From: Leptolyngbya sp. Cla-17
GTDB taxonomy: Bacteria; Cyanobacteriota; Cyanobacteriia; Leptolyngbyales; Leptolyngbyaceae
DNA: 64,000 bases
Reading direction: 5' to 3'
Assembly (NCBI RefSeq): GCF_016807185.1
Contig: NZ_JAEVYN010000001.1
Location: 248,001-312,000, forward strand
Shown here: piece by piece, positions 1 through 8,643 of the stretch
Layout of the letters: each line of letters starts with the position of its first letter
Numbering within the stretch: position 1 is the stretch's first letter
Notes under the pieces: model-generated
The model's database searches: none
Seen by the model: only the letters and a program-made list of their open reading frames with translations
What the model was told of the DNA's origin: nothing
Made by a program: the position numbers and the translations under genes

Positions 1-1228
1 TGGTGCTGACTAAATCTTCAGACAAGCTGCGATTTAAGTTTTGCATCACAATATGAGGCTCTGGCGGCATTTCTTGAGAAAGTTCTCGCCGTAAGACAGA
101 AATTGCGCTTGCCATGAACAGGGCAGCAGGAACGCCTTTTCCAGAAACATCTCCTACTGCTAACCAAACATCGCCTTGAGGATGGGCATAAACCTCAAAA
201 AAGTCTCCGCCAACCTCCCGTGCCGGATAGCAACATGCTTGAACTTTCATCCCCTTCAATTCGGGTAAAGTTTGCCGCAGCAGGTTGCCCTGAATTTGAC
301 GGGCAACTTCTAACTCTGCCCGCATTTGCTCGGCTTGCGTTTGCGTTTGCAGGTAAAGCTTCGCTTGAGAAATGGCAAGGGCAGCTTGTTCGGCAACTTC
401 TTGAATAAGGGTAATGTCTTCGCTAGACCAAGGTGCAGCATCCAGTTCCCGATGCATGGCAAAGATAGCGAGGAAATCTTGCTGATAGGTGATGGGAACA
501 ACTAAGCGGTGCGGGCTACCTGTGATTTTATCGGTCTGAATTTGGCGTGTACTAAGGACATTTTGAATCAAGAGATCATCTGTGGACAAGGATTGTTGCG
601 CGGGATTGCTGTTGTCTGCGTTGACGATCGCGGAGTGATAAAAAACCTCGGTCGTCAGGCGATCGCCTTCTATAGGCTGTAAAATGCACTCACTCGCATT
701 AAACGTTTGTACTAGAGTCGCTGCGATGGTTTGCAGCATACTGTCATAATTGAGCGATTCACGAATGGCTGTAGTTACAGCATTAAACAGCGACTCTCGA
801 CGCAGCGCCCGCCTGAGTTCGTTGGTGCGTTGTTTGACGATGCGGTAGGTTTCCCCTGCCTGCTGGATTACAACCTTAAGTTGGTCGGGCACCCACGGCT
901 TGGTGATGTACTTAAACACCTTCCCGGCGTTAATGGCTTCCACTAAATCTTCAACATCCGTGTAGCCCGTTAACACAATCCGAATCGTATCGGGAAAGTG
1001 ATCAACTGTTTTGCTGAGAAACTCAGTTCCTAGCATTTCTGGCATTCGTTGGTCGGAGATGATGATTGCCATCTCGCCCTGTTCATCTAAAATCTTCAGC
1101 GCCTCGATCGCGCTTTCTGCCTTGACGACTTCAAAATCTCGCCGAAAAGTCCGGTACAACAGCGCCAGGTTATCTGGTTCGTCATCAACGACCATCAATT
1201 TCAGCTTGCCATCGATTTCCTCAGCCAT
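1..1228 (-). CDS. REC-GAF-PP2C (SpoIIE-type) response regulator phosphatase, 3' end outside window
   Basis: Translating the minus strand from the ATG at 1228 gives about 409 codons before the window edge. Residues 12-130 form a receiver domain with the acidic pair D15-D16, phospho-acceptor D59 (in IIISDQRMP), a Thr in VLTGYTD and the conserved Lys in YITKPW. A GAF-like sensory domain follows (about 160-290), and then a PP2C/SpoIIE phosphatase domain with the metal-binding motifs GGDFF and VGDVSGKG. Such proteins dephosphorylate anti-sigma antagonists or similar partners under two-component control; the partner is not visible here. The C-terminal part of the phosphatase is cut off. The domain calls are from family motifs; function in this organism is inferred. 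Confidence 0.85.
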   Translation of the reverse strand, partial: MAEEIDGKLKLMVVDDEPDNLALLYRTFRRDFEVVKAESAIEALKILDEQGEMAIIISDQRMPEMLGTEFLSKTVDHFPDTIRIVLTGYTDVEDLVEAINAGKVFKYITKPWVPDQLKVVIQQAGETYRIVKQRTNELRRALRRESLFNAVTTAIRESLNYDSMLQTIAATLVQTFNASECILQPIEGDRLTTEVFYHSAIVNADNSNPAQQSLSTDDLLIQNVLSTRQIQTDKITGSPHRLVVPITYQQDFLAIFAMHRELDAAPWSSEDITLIQEVAEQAALAISQAKLYLQTQTQAEQMRAELEVARQIQGNLLRQTLPELKGMKVQACCYPAREVGGDFFEVYAHPQGDVWLAVGDVSGKGVPAALFMASAISVLRRELSQEMPPEPHIVMQNLNRSLSEDLVST

Positions 1229-1345
1229 GTGATACCCCAACCTTGTACACCATGGCAAATTGCAGTCTCATGCGCCATTATGCCCCTTGCTTGTCTAACT
1301 CAAAATACCCCAGATGACAATCAACCTAACAGGCAGGAATGATTT

Positions 1346-1407
1346 GGGGAGGAAAGGGAATAAGAGCAGGAAAAAGGGAATAAGAGCAGGAGAAAGGGAA
1401 TAGGGAT
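1346..1407. repeat. 20-bp tandem repeat, two and a half copies
   Basis: The unit GGGAATAAGAGCAGGARAAA occurs twice in full and then starts again (GGGAATAGGG), directly downstream of the CpcT-like gene at 1428. It is purine-rich and not coding. It looks like a local minisatellite. Confidence 0.7.
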
Positions 1408-1427
1408 TGAGAAAAGATGCACAGACT

Positions 1428-2117
1428 TTATTGGCGACGGAAGTGGTAGGCTTCGGTTTTTGCGCCCCAAACTTGTTTGCCTTGAGCATCGAAGCCGCGA
1501 TCCCAAGTATTCATGCTGGCAGGAGCGAGTTCGATGTGGTTAGTGATACGAACGGCTCCTCGTACTTTGGCGGGACAGCCATCGACCGGCGTGTTGCCCA
1601 TGTAGCCCGTGCCGACCTGTTTGAGGAAGACGTTGCAAACAGGAGTGCCCAGATCGCTAAGGTTGACAGTTCGCTCTATGCTGTCTGATGTGCGATCGCA
1701 CAATCCAGCCCAGCGAGTTGGGTCAGTGGGCTTAAAAGAGCGCGATCGCACACTTTGGCTAAGGGAACTGGGCGAAATTTCCAAAAATCGCTGACGATAT
1801 GGTTTGTCAAGCGACGTAGACATTGCCTGTTCTTGATATAAAAAAATGGACTGCGGTTCAGCCTGAGCGACTAACCCGATCCGGCAGGTTGTCATTTGTA
1901 CGTTGGGCGCTTTAGGATTGGCGATCGCTTGGGCTGAGGTATCCATTTTGCCTACTAGCAATGCAGCGACTTCTTCGGCTTGCTGTTCTAACGTGCTAGA
2001 AGTTTTAATAATCGGCTCTGCGATGGCAATGGTGGGATGGAGGAGATACGCGATCGCGATCGTCCCACTCACTGTCGTGGGGAGTTTGCTTATAAAATTT
2101 TGCAGAGAAAACGCCAT
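1428..2117 (-). CDS. CpcT/CpeT-family protein with N-terminal signal peptide
   Basis: 229 aa. The core carries the CpcT/CpeT pattern: ANPKAPNVQMTTCRI (residues ~66-80), SIFLYQEQAMSTSLDKPYRQ with the PYRQR motif, a Cys-containing CNVFLKQ strand, and the C-terminal WDRGFDAQGKQVWG...YHFRR. In characterised members this fold is a phycobiliprotein lyase that attaches bilins to Cys-153 of beta subunits. Unusually, residues 1-33 form a hydrophobic export-like segment ending in AIA, whereas true CpcT/CpeT lyases are cytoplasmic. It therefore probably acts outside the cytoplasm or on a different ligand. It lies 21 bp downstream of the SGNH hydrolase gene on the same strand, likely co-transcribed. Family assignment is good, substrate unknown. 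Confidence 0.75.
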   Translation of the reverse strand: MAFSLQNFISKLPTTVSGTIAIAYLLHPTIAIAEPIIKTSSTLEQQAEEVAALLVGKMDTSAQAIANPKAPNVQMTTCRIGLVAQAEPQSIFLYQEQAMSTSLDKPYRQRFLEISPSSLSQSVRSRSFKPTDPTRWAGLCDRTSDSIERTVNLSDLGTPVCNVFLKQVGTGYMGNTPVDGCPAKVRGAVRITNHIELAPASMNTWDRGFDAQGKQVWGAKTEAYHFRRQ

Positions 2118-2137
2118 GGAGGAATCCTAGCGCATCT

Positions 2138-3043
2138 TTAGCGAGTTGCGATCGCGCCATCAGCCTTCAGCAAGATCGATTGCCAGGCGGCGTATCCTTT
2201 AGCGTTGAGGTGCAATCCATCGGTGGTCAGCTCTTGTCGCAAATTGCCGTTGGTATCTGCCATCTGACTAGAGAGATCGAGAAAATAGGCTCCGCTGCGG
2301 GTGGAAAGTGCCCTGAGTTGGCGATTGAGTTGGGCGATGCGATCGCTGGATGCAATCACCGAGCGGGTTGGCAGCACTGACTGCACAATCAAATTCGCTT
2401 GAGGCTGGGTTCGCCGAAGTTGAGTAATAATCTGGCGCACATTCCACAAAATTTCGTTGTCGGTGGCTCCCTGTTTCAGGTCGTTGATGCCTGCCATGAG
2501 ATAAACGACACGGGGACGAGTTGCCGCAAAATCAGACAAACGGCGGAGAATGCCGTGCGTGGTGTCGCCTGAAATAGATTGGTTCAGCCACGTTTGGGGT
2601 TGCGGCAAGCGATCGCTAGGAAACCACAGGCTCAAAGAGTCGCCCAATAATACACCAGTGCGTTGAGTTGCTTTGGCAGCGATCGCGGCTTCCCGTTTCA
2701 TCAAAGTGCGCCACTGCTCGTAAGTCGGTTGTTGGGTGGCATTGCTCCAACTAGATTGAAAGCTGTTGGGTGGTAAGTGAGTGTAGAGATGCCCGGTGCT
2801 GACTGCGGCGACCCGCTGAGAATAAAGCTGGCTTCCCGACCTCGGCACGGCCACTGAAGAAAATTTTGTGGAGGAGATCGATTCTGGGCGACTGTGAGAT
2901 CGCAACCTCAGCAAGATTTGATTCAACCGCTGCTTTTCAGCTTGCACTGCTTGATGATGGGTGCGAAGTTCGTCTTTTGGAACGCTGGTGTTGGTTTTAT
3001 CAGGAATTTGGGAGGCAAGTACTAACGAATCAAGCATGATCAA
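2138..3043 (-). CDS. SGNH/GDSL-family hydrolase
   Basis: 301 aa. All four SGNH blocks are visible: block I GDSLS (catalytic Ser), block II with Gly in SISGDT, block III GINDL (Asn), and block V TDGLHLN (Asp and His). The first ~100 residues are low-complexity and charged, without a clear signal peptide. Enzymes of this type hydrolyse esters (lipases, acyl- or acetyl-esterases acting on polysaccharide or lipid). The CpcT-like gene follows closely on the same strand, suggesting a two-gene unit. The substrate cannot be read from sequence. Confidence 0.85.
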   Translation of the reverse strand: MIMLDSLVLASQIPDKTNTSVPKDELRTHHQAVQAEKQRLNQILLRLRSHSRPESISSTKFSSVAVPRSGSQLYSQRVAAVSTGHLYTHLPPNSFQSSWSNATQQPTYEQWRTLMKREAAIAAKATQRTGVLLGDSLSLWFPSDRLPQPQTWLNQSISGDTTHGILRRLSDFAATRPRVVYLMAGINDLKQGATDNEILWNVRQIITQLRRTQPQANLIVQSVLPTRSVIASSDRIAQLNRQLRALSTRSGAYFLDLSSQMADTNGNLRQELTTDGLHLNAKGYAAWQSILLKADGAIATR

Positions 3044-3098
3044 ATGGCAGCAAACTCTGCTTACTATTCACAGCGATCGCTACTTCGTTTCAGGATAG

Positions 3099-3563
3099 TT
3101 ATGACCAGACTTCAGTCTTATTCTCTCTACTACTTCCGCAGCGATCGCCAGTTTTATGCGGCACTACTTCGGCGATCGTGCGGATCAAGTAATCAAGGTC
3201 AACGGGTTTAGAGAGCCACCTTTGAAAGCCTGCGGCTGCAGCCAGTAAATCGTCGTTTCCCTGGATGTAAGCTGAAACAGCAATGGCAGGCAGAAATTGA
3301 TTAGACTTCGCTTCTAAGGCTCTAAGCTTGCGAATGAAGATATAGCCATCTTCATTGGGGAGAGCAATATCGCTGACCAAAACATCGGGCGTGAACTGGG
3401 TGAGGAGAGTGAAGGCTTCGCACGCCGAAGCAACTACTGCCACCACCGCTCCGATACTTTCTAAGAGACAGGTAAACAGAAGTTGGGTGTCTGGATCATC
3501 GTCAACAATCAGAATCTTTAGCCCAGTGAGATCCAAAGACTGATCCTGCACGTATCCTTCCAT
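3099..3563 (-). CDS. single-domain response regulator (CheY-like)
   Basis: The chosen start is the ATG at 3563 (MEGYVQDQ), which has a GAGAA-like ribosome site a few bases upstream; a longer frame to 3620 gives an unlikely hydrophobic extension. The product is ~154 aa and is essentially one receiver domain: acidic cluster in LIVDDDPDT, phospho-acceptor Asp in VLVSDIALP, and Lys in WLSKPVDL. There is no output domain, so it probably relays phosphate or binds a partner kinase or effector. No cognate kinase is adjacent. Confidence 0.85.
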   Translation of the reverse strand: MEGYVQDQSLDLTGLKILIVDDDPDTQLLFTCLLESIGAVVAVVASACEAFTLLTQFTPDVLVSDIALPNEDGYIFIRKLRALEAKSNQFLPAIAVSAYIQGNDDLLAAAAGFQRWLSKPVDLDYLIRTIAEVVPHKTGDRCGSSRENKTEVWS

Positions 3564-3789
3564 GATGAGTTCTCTAATCACAAAATCCCAAATGCGTATT
3601 TGAATTTTGAATCGAAGCAAACGAGTTTTGAAATCTGCAAGCTCATCCCTGCGCTCTCCCTAGCAAACACAGGTTTGAATTAATTACGGCTCTAGAAGCA
3701 ACTCAGTAAAGCTTTTCTTGTAAAGAAGAGTAACATTTCTCATACAAAGAAGTCAGTACGATCTTAAACAAACGAGTTGACTTTTGGTT

Positions 3790-3833
3790 ATTCTCTCGAA
3801 TGCTGAGGCTATAGCCTCAGCATTCGAGAGAAT
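3790..3833. repeat. perfect 44-bp palindrome overlapping the 3' end of the Crp-family gene
   Basis: The sequence from 3790 to 3833 is a perfect palindrome (22-bp arms, no spacer); the arm reads ATTCTCTCGAATGCTGAGGC plus CT. It covers the last seven codons and the stop codon of the minus-strand regulator gene. There is no T-run on either side, so it is not a standard intrinsic terminator, although the RNA would form a very stable hairpin. Confidence 0.95.
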
Positions 3834-4522
3834 TCGTTTCTGATCACGCCATAACACTCGCAGGAAAAGTCCTCCAGTCCATGTCGGCTCACAACCTCAA
3901 TCTTGCCGCGCGTGTAGCGGATCAGTCCTAATTGAGCTAGGTTGCCTGCTGCCACCGTCACTCCTGCCCGACGCACACCCAGCATTTGACCAATAAATTC
4001 TTGAGTGAGCAAAAACTCCTCCTTGGAAACGGCATCAGCGACTAATAGCAGCCACCGCGCCAAGCGTTTTTCGGTTGTGTGAAAGCGATTACAAGCCACC
4101 GATTGCGAGGTTTGCACTAATAGTGCTTGCACATAGCGCAACAATATCTTTTGCAGGCTGCCTCCCTCGCCAAACTCTGCTTGCAACACCGTTGCCTCAA
4201 GTCGAAGTGCATCGCCTGCAACTTGAACCAAGGCGCGATGAGTTCCGGTTGTGCCGCTCAAAATCACTGAAATCCCCGCCATGCCCTTGTGTCCTATGAT
4301 GCCGACTTCGATCGTTGAACCATTCAGCAAGGTGGAAACTAAAGAAATCATCGCGCCAATTGGAAAATAGACGTATTGAATGGCGTTATTTGCTTCGTAA
4401 ATCACCTGATGAAGGGGCAATGAAACCCACTCTAAGTGAGGAAGGAGACGTTGGTAATCTTCAGGCGGCAGTGCTTTCAATAACCAATTTGCAGCCACAC
4501 CATCAGATTGAGACACAGGCAT
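3809..4522 (-). CDS. Crp/Fnr-family transcriptional regulator
   Basis: 237 aa from the ATG at 4522 (MPVSQSDG), preferred over the upstream in-frame ATG because AGGA precedes it at suitable distance. Residues ~10-120 form a cyclic-nucleotide-binding-like beta-roll (VIYEANNAIQYVYFP, EVGIIGHKGMAG); a helix-turn-helix of Crp type follows around FIGQMLGVRRAGVTVAAG. There are no cysteines positioned for an Fe-S cluster as in FNR. The class is common in cyanobacteria and often stress-related; its ligand and regulon are unknown. The 3' end lies inside a 44-bp palindrome. Confidence 0.85.
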   Translation of the reverse strand: MPVSQSDGVAANWLLKALPPEDYQRLLPHLEWVSLPLHQVIYEANNAIQYVYFPIGAMISLVSTLLNGSTIEVGIIGHKGMAGISVILSGTTGTHRALVQVAGDALRLEATVLQAEFGEGGSLQKILLRYVQALLVQTSQSVACNRFHTTEKRLARWLLLVADAVSKEEFLLTQEFIGQMLGVRRAGVTVAAGNLAQLGLIRYTRGKIEVVSRHGLEDFSCECYGVIRNEFSRMLRL

Positions 4523-4956
4523 AGAAATTATTCCTAGTGAAATCGAGTTGAGAAAAAACAACTGACAACATAAGGAAGCGTATTAACGCTTTAGCCCTCA
4601 TTGCCAAGAAGCAATTTTTCTAGTTCAAAGCAAAATGCTAAACCTGACTCATGACAGTAGCTAAAACTATAGATTTGTAGTAGACCACAATCGCATATTG
4701 AGCGTCTGTACGGTTCTCAACCTAGTTCCCTTTTTCCAAATCCATTCCAAGGCAGGCTGCGGGTAGTGTTCTCGCAAGGACAGATCATTTCAACGCACAA
4801 AGACGATCGCAAAGTCCTAGTCTCTGCAATCGCGCTATTCAATCTGAAGCAACTGTCCTGGATTAACCCACTTAGACTCCAGCCCAAAGACAAAAGTTGA
4901 AAACGAGAGCGGTAAAATAACATCTGAACACTAATTTTTAACAAGCTGAGTTTGAG
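4523..4956. other. 434-bp intergenic region between divergent genes
   Basis: It separates the minus-strand Crp-family gene from the plus-strand small CDS, so it must hold both promoters. A plausible -10 (TAAAAT, ~4913) precedes the small CDS. I see no conserved RNA, repeat or further ORF with a ribosome site. Confidence 0.4.
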
Positions 4957-5157
4957 ATGGAGAACACTACGATTAACTGCGCTGTAGCCTGTATCAACGG
5001 CTGCGTGCTGGGTGACAAGTGCCCTAACCTGGAGTACAAATCGAAAGCGGTGAGTTTTGTGAATGAAACATCGCTGGATAAATTGCTGGAAATTGCCGAG
5101 TCAGCCCGCATGAAAAAAATGACGGAGCCGCCCAAATGGGTGCTGCCAGAAGACTAA
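4957..5157 (+). CDS. small conserved-type protein of unknown function, 66 aa
   Basis: ATG at 4957 follows a GAG-rich site (GAGTTTGAG). The N-terminus has four cysteines in about 20 residues (INCAVACINGCVLGDKC), which could bind a metal or form disulfides, followed by a helical charged half ending in PPKWVLPED. No named family is recognised with certainty. It is a lone gene, convergent with the glycosyltransferase gene downstream. Confidence 0.65.
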   Translation: MENTTINCAVACINGCVLGDKCPNLEYKSKAVSFVNETSLDKLLEIAESARMKKMTEPPKWVLPED

Positions 5158-5223
5158 TCACGGTAAGTGGCAGGGACTAAGGGGCAAGTGGGTGCAAAGC
5201 CCTCCTCCCAACGCCGCACTTTC

Positions 5224-6231
5224 CTAGAGATCGCCTTTTTCTTGTCCTGGCTCAATCACTTCTCGTACTCGATAAATCGGTCGTCCTTGCGATTCGTGAT
5301 AGGTTCGCATTAGCAGTTCTGCCAATAGCCCAAAGCAAAACAACTGTACTCCTGTCAAAATCAATACGACGACTAAAATCAGCAGGGGACGGTTAATGCT
5401 TTCCCCAAAGCTGAGCTTTAGGGTGGTGAGATACAAACCAATTACCGTTCCTAAAAAGATCGATAACACGCCCATGGAACCGAACACATGCATCGGGCGC
5501 GTCAAAAACTTACGCATAAAGAAAACGGTTATCAAATCCATGATGACGCGAATCGTGCGATCGAGTCCGTATTTGCTTTTGCCAAACTGCCGGGGATGAT
5601 GGCGTACTGGAATTTCGGCAATCCGCGCACCTTCAATAAATGCCAGTGCGGGCAAAAAGCGGTGCAACTCACCATAGAGATTCATATCGGCGATCAGTTC
5701 TGAGCGATAGGCTTTGAGAGAGCAGCCATAATCGTGAACCTTGACCCCGGTCACTTGGGCGATTAGCCAATTAGCAATTTGAGATGGAATTAACCGAGTG
5801 ACCGTGGCATCCTGCCGATTTTTACGCCAACCGCTGACCAGGTCATAGCCTTCGCTCAGTTTGCTAAGCAGGATGGGAATATCCGCCGGATCATTTTGCA
5901 AATCTCCATCCATCGTCACGATGATTTGCCCTTTGGCGTGGCTAAACCCTGCTGCCATTGCGGCGGTTTGCCCATAGTTACGCCGCAGAATCACACTGCG
6001 AAGATCGGTGCGATCGCTGGCAATTTGCTTCAGCCGATCAGCGGAACCATCGGTAGAGCCATCGTCAATACACAAGATTTCGTAGCTGATGTTGGCAGTG
6101 ATCAGCGTGGCAGAAATCGCCTCTAATAAATGGGGCAGATTTTCGTATTCATTATGAATCGGGACGACGATAGAGACCTGAGGCTGGAGGGATGATGCCC
6201 ACAATTTGCTGTTTTCAACAGTGAATGTCAT
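5224..6231 (-). CDS. polyprenyl-phosphate glycosyltransferase (GT2, GtrB/DPM1-like)
   Basis: 335 aa. The N-terminal GT-A domain has the GT2 signature VSIVVPIHNEYENL, the nucleotide-binding CIDDGSTDGS and the DXD-type MDGDLQNDP motif, followed by a region typical of dolichol/undecaprenyl-phosphate transferases (LIPSQIANWL, DYGCSLKAY). Two C-terminal membrane helices (around residues 240-265 and 275-305) anchor it. Family members transfer glucose, mannose or aminoarabinose from a nucleotide sugar to a lipid carrier at the inner membrane. The nearest possible user of such a lipid-linked sugar here is the GT39-like enzyme at 21991-23859, but no direct link is visible. Confidence 0.88.
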   Translation of the reverse strand: MTFTVENSKLWASSLQPQVSIVVPIHNEYENLPHLLEAISATLITANISYEILCIDDGSTDGSADRLKQIASDRTDLRSVILRRNYGQTAAMAAGFSHAKGQIIVTMDGDLQNDPADIPILLSKLSEGYDLVSGWRKNRQDATVTRLIPSQIANWLIAQVTGVKVHDYGCSLKAYRSELIADMNLYGELHRFLPALAFIEGARIAEIPVRHHPRQFGKSKYGLDRTIRVIMDLITVFFMRKFLTRPMHVFGSMGVLSIFLGTVIGLYLTTLKLSFGESINRPLLILVVVLILTGVQLFCFGLLAELLMRTYHESQGRPIYRVREVIEPGQEKGDL

Positions 6232-6282
6232 GCGGAATTGAAACGTTAGGGTGCATTGAGGGTGAGAAGACGCGATCTGATT

Positions 6283-7014
6283 CTACAGGGTTTGGCTGGG
6301 TTGATAGGTGGCAACGATGCGTCCGGCTCCCCGCAACTGAGCATAGTAGGTTTGACCGATGCGGCTTGCTTGATCTGATAAGACATCGATCGCGATGCCA
6401 TTGTGCCCCTGATCTTTGCCGGAACTGTGAATATAGTGGTTGTCGCCCAGGTACAGTCCAACATGGGTGGCTTTTTGGGGAGTGCCAAAAAAGATCAGAT
6501 CGCCGGGTTGCAACTCTGAAACCGCGATCGCTTGAGTAAATGCTTCTTGCTGGTAAGCATCTCTCGGCAGCCACACGCCCACCGATGCAAAGGCGGCTTG
6601 CATCAAGCCAGAGCAATCGTAGTTGGGTGCCACTGTGCCGCCCCAGAGATAATGGTTGGGCTGATCTTTTGCTGCCTGAGTAAAGGCGATCGCGGCTGGA
6701 ACTCTCGCTTGAATCTCTGTTGTAGAGAGCGAGATTGGCTGATAGGGATGAACTGCTTTCTCTAAATAGGCAAGATCTGCCATTGAAATCCAGCCGGGAT
6801 AGTCATCTTCACACAGGCAAACGGCGATTGCGGCTGTGCTCTGATCAGCAGCCAATTGTTCCAGCACTGTGGAAGTTCGCAGATGTCTGCCAACCGCTGC
6901 TTGAGTTGCCAACCGCTCTAACGCTGGCGAATCGAACACATCTAAAGATCGGCTACAACGGTACTCTGATTGAATTTCAGCCGTGTGAACCTGATTCGCT
7001 TGTAAAGAAATCAC
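6283..7014 (-). CDS. NlpC/P60 (C40) peptidoglycan endopeptidase with SH3-like N-terminus
   Basis: 243 aa. The C40 domain is at residues ~110-235, with the catalytic Cys in NYDCSGLMQ, the His in KATHVGLYLG and a third polar residue in the HYIHSSGK segment. The N-terminal ~100 residues resemble the SH3-like domain of the Anabaena/Nostoc gamma-D-glutamyl-L-diamino-acid endopeptidases, whose structures show SH3 plus NlpC/P60. It should cleave the gamma-D-Glu-meso-DAP bond of murein peptides. No classical signal peptide is seen, consistent with a role in recycling of cell-wall peptides. It lies downstream of thrB on the same strand but 330 bp away. Confidence 0.88.
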   Translation of the reverse strand: MISLQANQVHTAEIQSEYRCSRSLDVFDSPALERLATQAAVGRHLRTSTVLEQLAADQSTAAIAVCLCEDDYPGWISMADLAYLEKAVHPYQPISLSTTEIQARVPAAIAFTQAAKDQPNHYLWGGTVAPNYDCSGLMQAAFASVGVWLPRDAYQQEAFTQAIAVSELQPGDLIFFGTPQKATHVGLYLGDNHYIHSSGKDQGHNGIAIDVLSDQASRIGQTYYAQLRGAGRIVATYQPSQTL

Positions 7015-7343
7015 GGTTAAAATACTCCCTGTTATTACACCTACCGTGTATCCATATCTCGATGTTAAGAGTCTGTGCCGGGAGACTTCCCCCGCTCCTT
7101 GGAGGACTCAGCCCCCCAAACCCTTTGCATAAGAGTTTTGTGGTGTAGCACTAAGACTCAGTTCATTCACAGGGCACATCATATCAGCAAGGGTCGAGTG
7201 TGCAATGCTGGCGCAGAGTTTTTAGAAAGTTTTCGGAGTTTTCCGGATAGAGCGTAGGAACTCGGAATAGTGGAGTGGTAGATGCACCCTGATTGTCGCC
7301 CTCAGCCACAAGCTGGGGGCTTTTTGTTGGGATATTACGACAG
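7015..7343. other. 329-bp intergenic region with a plus-strand terminator
   Basis: It holds the promoter region of the NlpC/P60 gene (minus strand) and, near 7298-7325, a terminator-like hairpin facing the plus strand for which no protein gene is evident. No ORF with a convincing ribosome site is seen. Confidence 0.5.
7298..7325 (+). terminator. intrinsic terminator, plus strand
   Basis: A nine-position stem GCCCTCAGC/GCTGGGGGC (one A/G mismatch) with a CACA(A) loop is followed by TTTTT. It points rightward, against thrB and the NlpC/P60 gene, so it would end an unannotated plus-strand transcript. Confidence 0.65.
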
Positions 7344-8267
7344 TTAAAACTGGGCGATCGCGCCCTTGTGATCAATTTGCAGAACTTGGACAGTCGCGTC
7401 AATGGTTTGATCTTTCCAGGCAGTGGCGATCGCGGCTTGCACCTGTTCTGCTTGGGTCACCTCCGCCAGTGCTAACAGAGTTGGTCCTGCGCCGCTAATC
7501 ACTAATCCATAGGCACCTGCGGCGATCGCCGCTTGATGCACTGCTTCGTAACCCGGAATCAGCGCTTGCCGATAGGGTTGATGAATTCGATCTTGCAAAG
7601 CGGCTTGCAGCCAGTCGGCGTTTCCTGTTTCTAAGCCGCGCAGCAATAAACCTAAATGAGCCGTGTTGAAAATAGCATCCGCCCGACTATAGCTAGTAGG
7701 AAGAACACGGCGCGCCTCCGCAGTGGATAGCTCAAAGTTGGGAATAGCAGCGATTGCGGTAATGCTGGGATGCCAAGGAATGTCGCAAATTTGCCATTCG
7801 TCATTCACTCCCTTTGCTGCCAAGCGACACCCTCCCATCAATGCTGGCACCACATTATCGGGATGTCCTTCAATATCTACCGCTAGTTTCACCACGGCTT
7901 CCAGGCTCAGCGGTGACCCTGCCAAAATATTTGCCCCCAACATTCCCGCGGCGATCGCCGTTGCCGAACTTCCTAAACCCCTTGCCAGTGGCACTCCTAG
8001 TTGAATGTCAATTTTTACGGAGGGCACTGATTGCCCAATCTGTTCATAGAGTTTGGCAAACGCTTTGTATGCCAGATTTGATTCATCTGTTGAAACCCGT
8101 GCTGCTTCTGTGCCCGTTGCGGTGATCACAACCGCCGGTGGGCTAGATAACAGCGAAAATGTGAAGGAGTTATAGAGCGTCAGAGCCGCACCCAAACAGT
8201 CAAAGCCGGGTCCGATATTGGCGGTGGTGGCAGGAACCGCGATCGCAACAGAAGTAGGATGAGACAT
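7344..8267 (-). CDS. thrB: homoserine kinase
   Basis: 307 aa from ATG 8267 (MSHPTSVAIAVPATTANIGPG), which matches the family N-terminus; the longer frame to 8327 adds an unlikely leader. GHMP-kinase hallmarks are present: PATTANIGPGFDCLG at the N-terminus, the ATP-binding loop PLARGLGSSATAIAAG and the C-terminal GAGPT motif. It phosphorylates homoserine with ATP in threonine biosynthesis in the cytoplasm. It stands alone here, not beside thrC or hom. Confidence 0.95.
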   Translation of the reverse strand: MSHPTSVAIAVPATTANIGPGFDCLGAALTLYNSFTFSLLSSPPAVVITATGTEAARVSTDESNLAYKAFAKLYEQIGQSVPSVKIDIQLGVPLARGLGSSATAIAAGMLGANILAGSPLSLEAVVKLAVDIEGHPDNVVPALMGGCRLAAKGVNDEWQICDIPWHPSITAIAAIPNFELSTAEARRVLPTSYSRADAIFNTAHLGLLLRGLETGNADWLQAALQDRIHQPYRQALIPGYEAVHQAAIAAGAYGLVISGAGPTLLALAEVTQAEQVQAAIATAWKDQTIDATVQVLQIDHKGAIAQF

Positions 8268-8643
8268 CAAAAAAACCAAATCTGGCAAATGACAAAGCAT
8301 TGCTAATGATATAGCAGGGGAGGGCACAGTTTTGAGTGCGGAGTGCGATAGGTTGGATTCAGTGATTCTTCATTATCCTGTGAAGCCTCAATGAGGTTGA
8401 AGCAGTAGATATACGAAGATATACGGAGTTAAACTAAAATCGTAAGATACTTGCCGCCTTGCTCTTGCTCCACATATATTGCCGATTGCCAACGCATAGT
8501 GGGTCTCAGATGTGTCTTAGGTTGGATTGACCCAACGCTTAAAGTGTCACAAGGCCTCTGTTTTAGATTGGATCAAATCGGTAGTGTCATGGTTCAGCTG
8601 ATATGGATTGGTGGCGATTGCACAGATTAGAACAGTCTCTTTT
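8268..8643. other. intergenic region between divergent thrB and the hybrid kinase
   Basis: It contains two tandem heptamers GAGTGCG (8334-8347), the same unit that occurs inside lysA, and a short direct repeat (AGATATACG at about 8408-8426). The 5' end of the kinase frame is open back to a TTG at 8608. No RNA gene is recognised. Confidence 0.5.
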
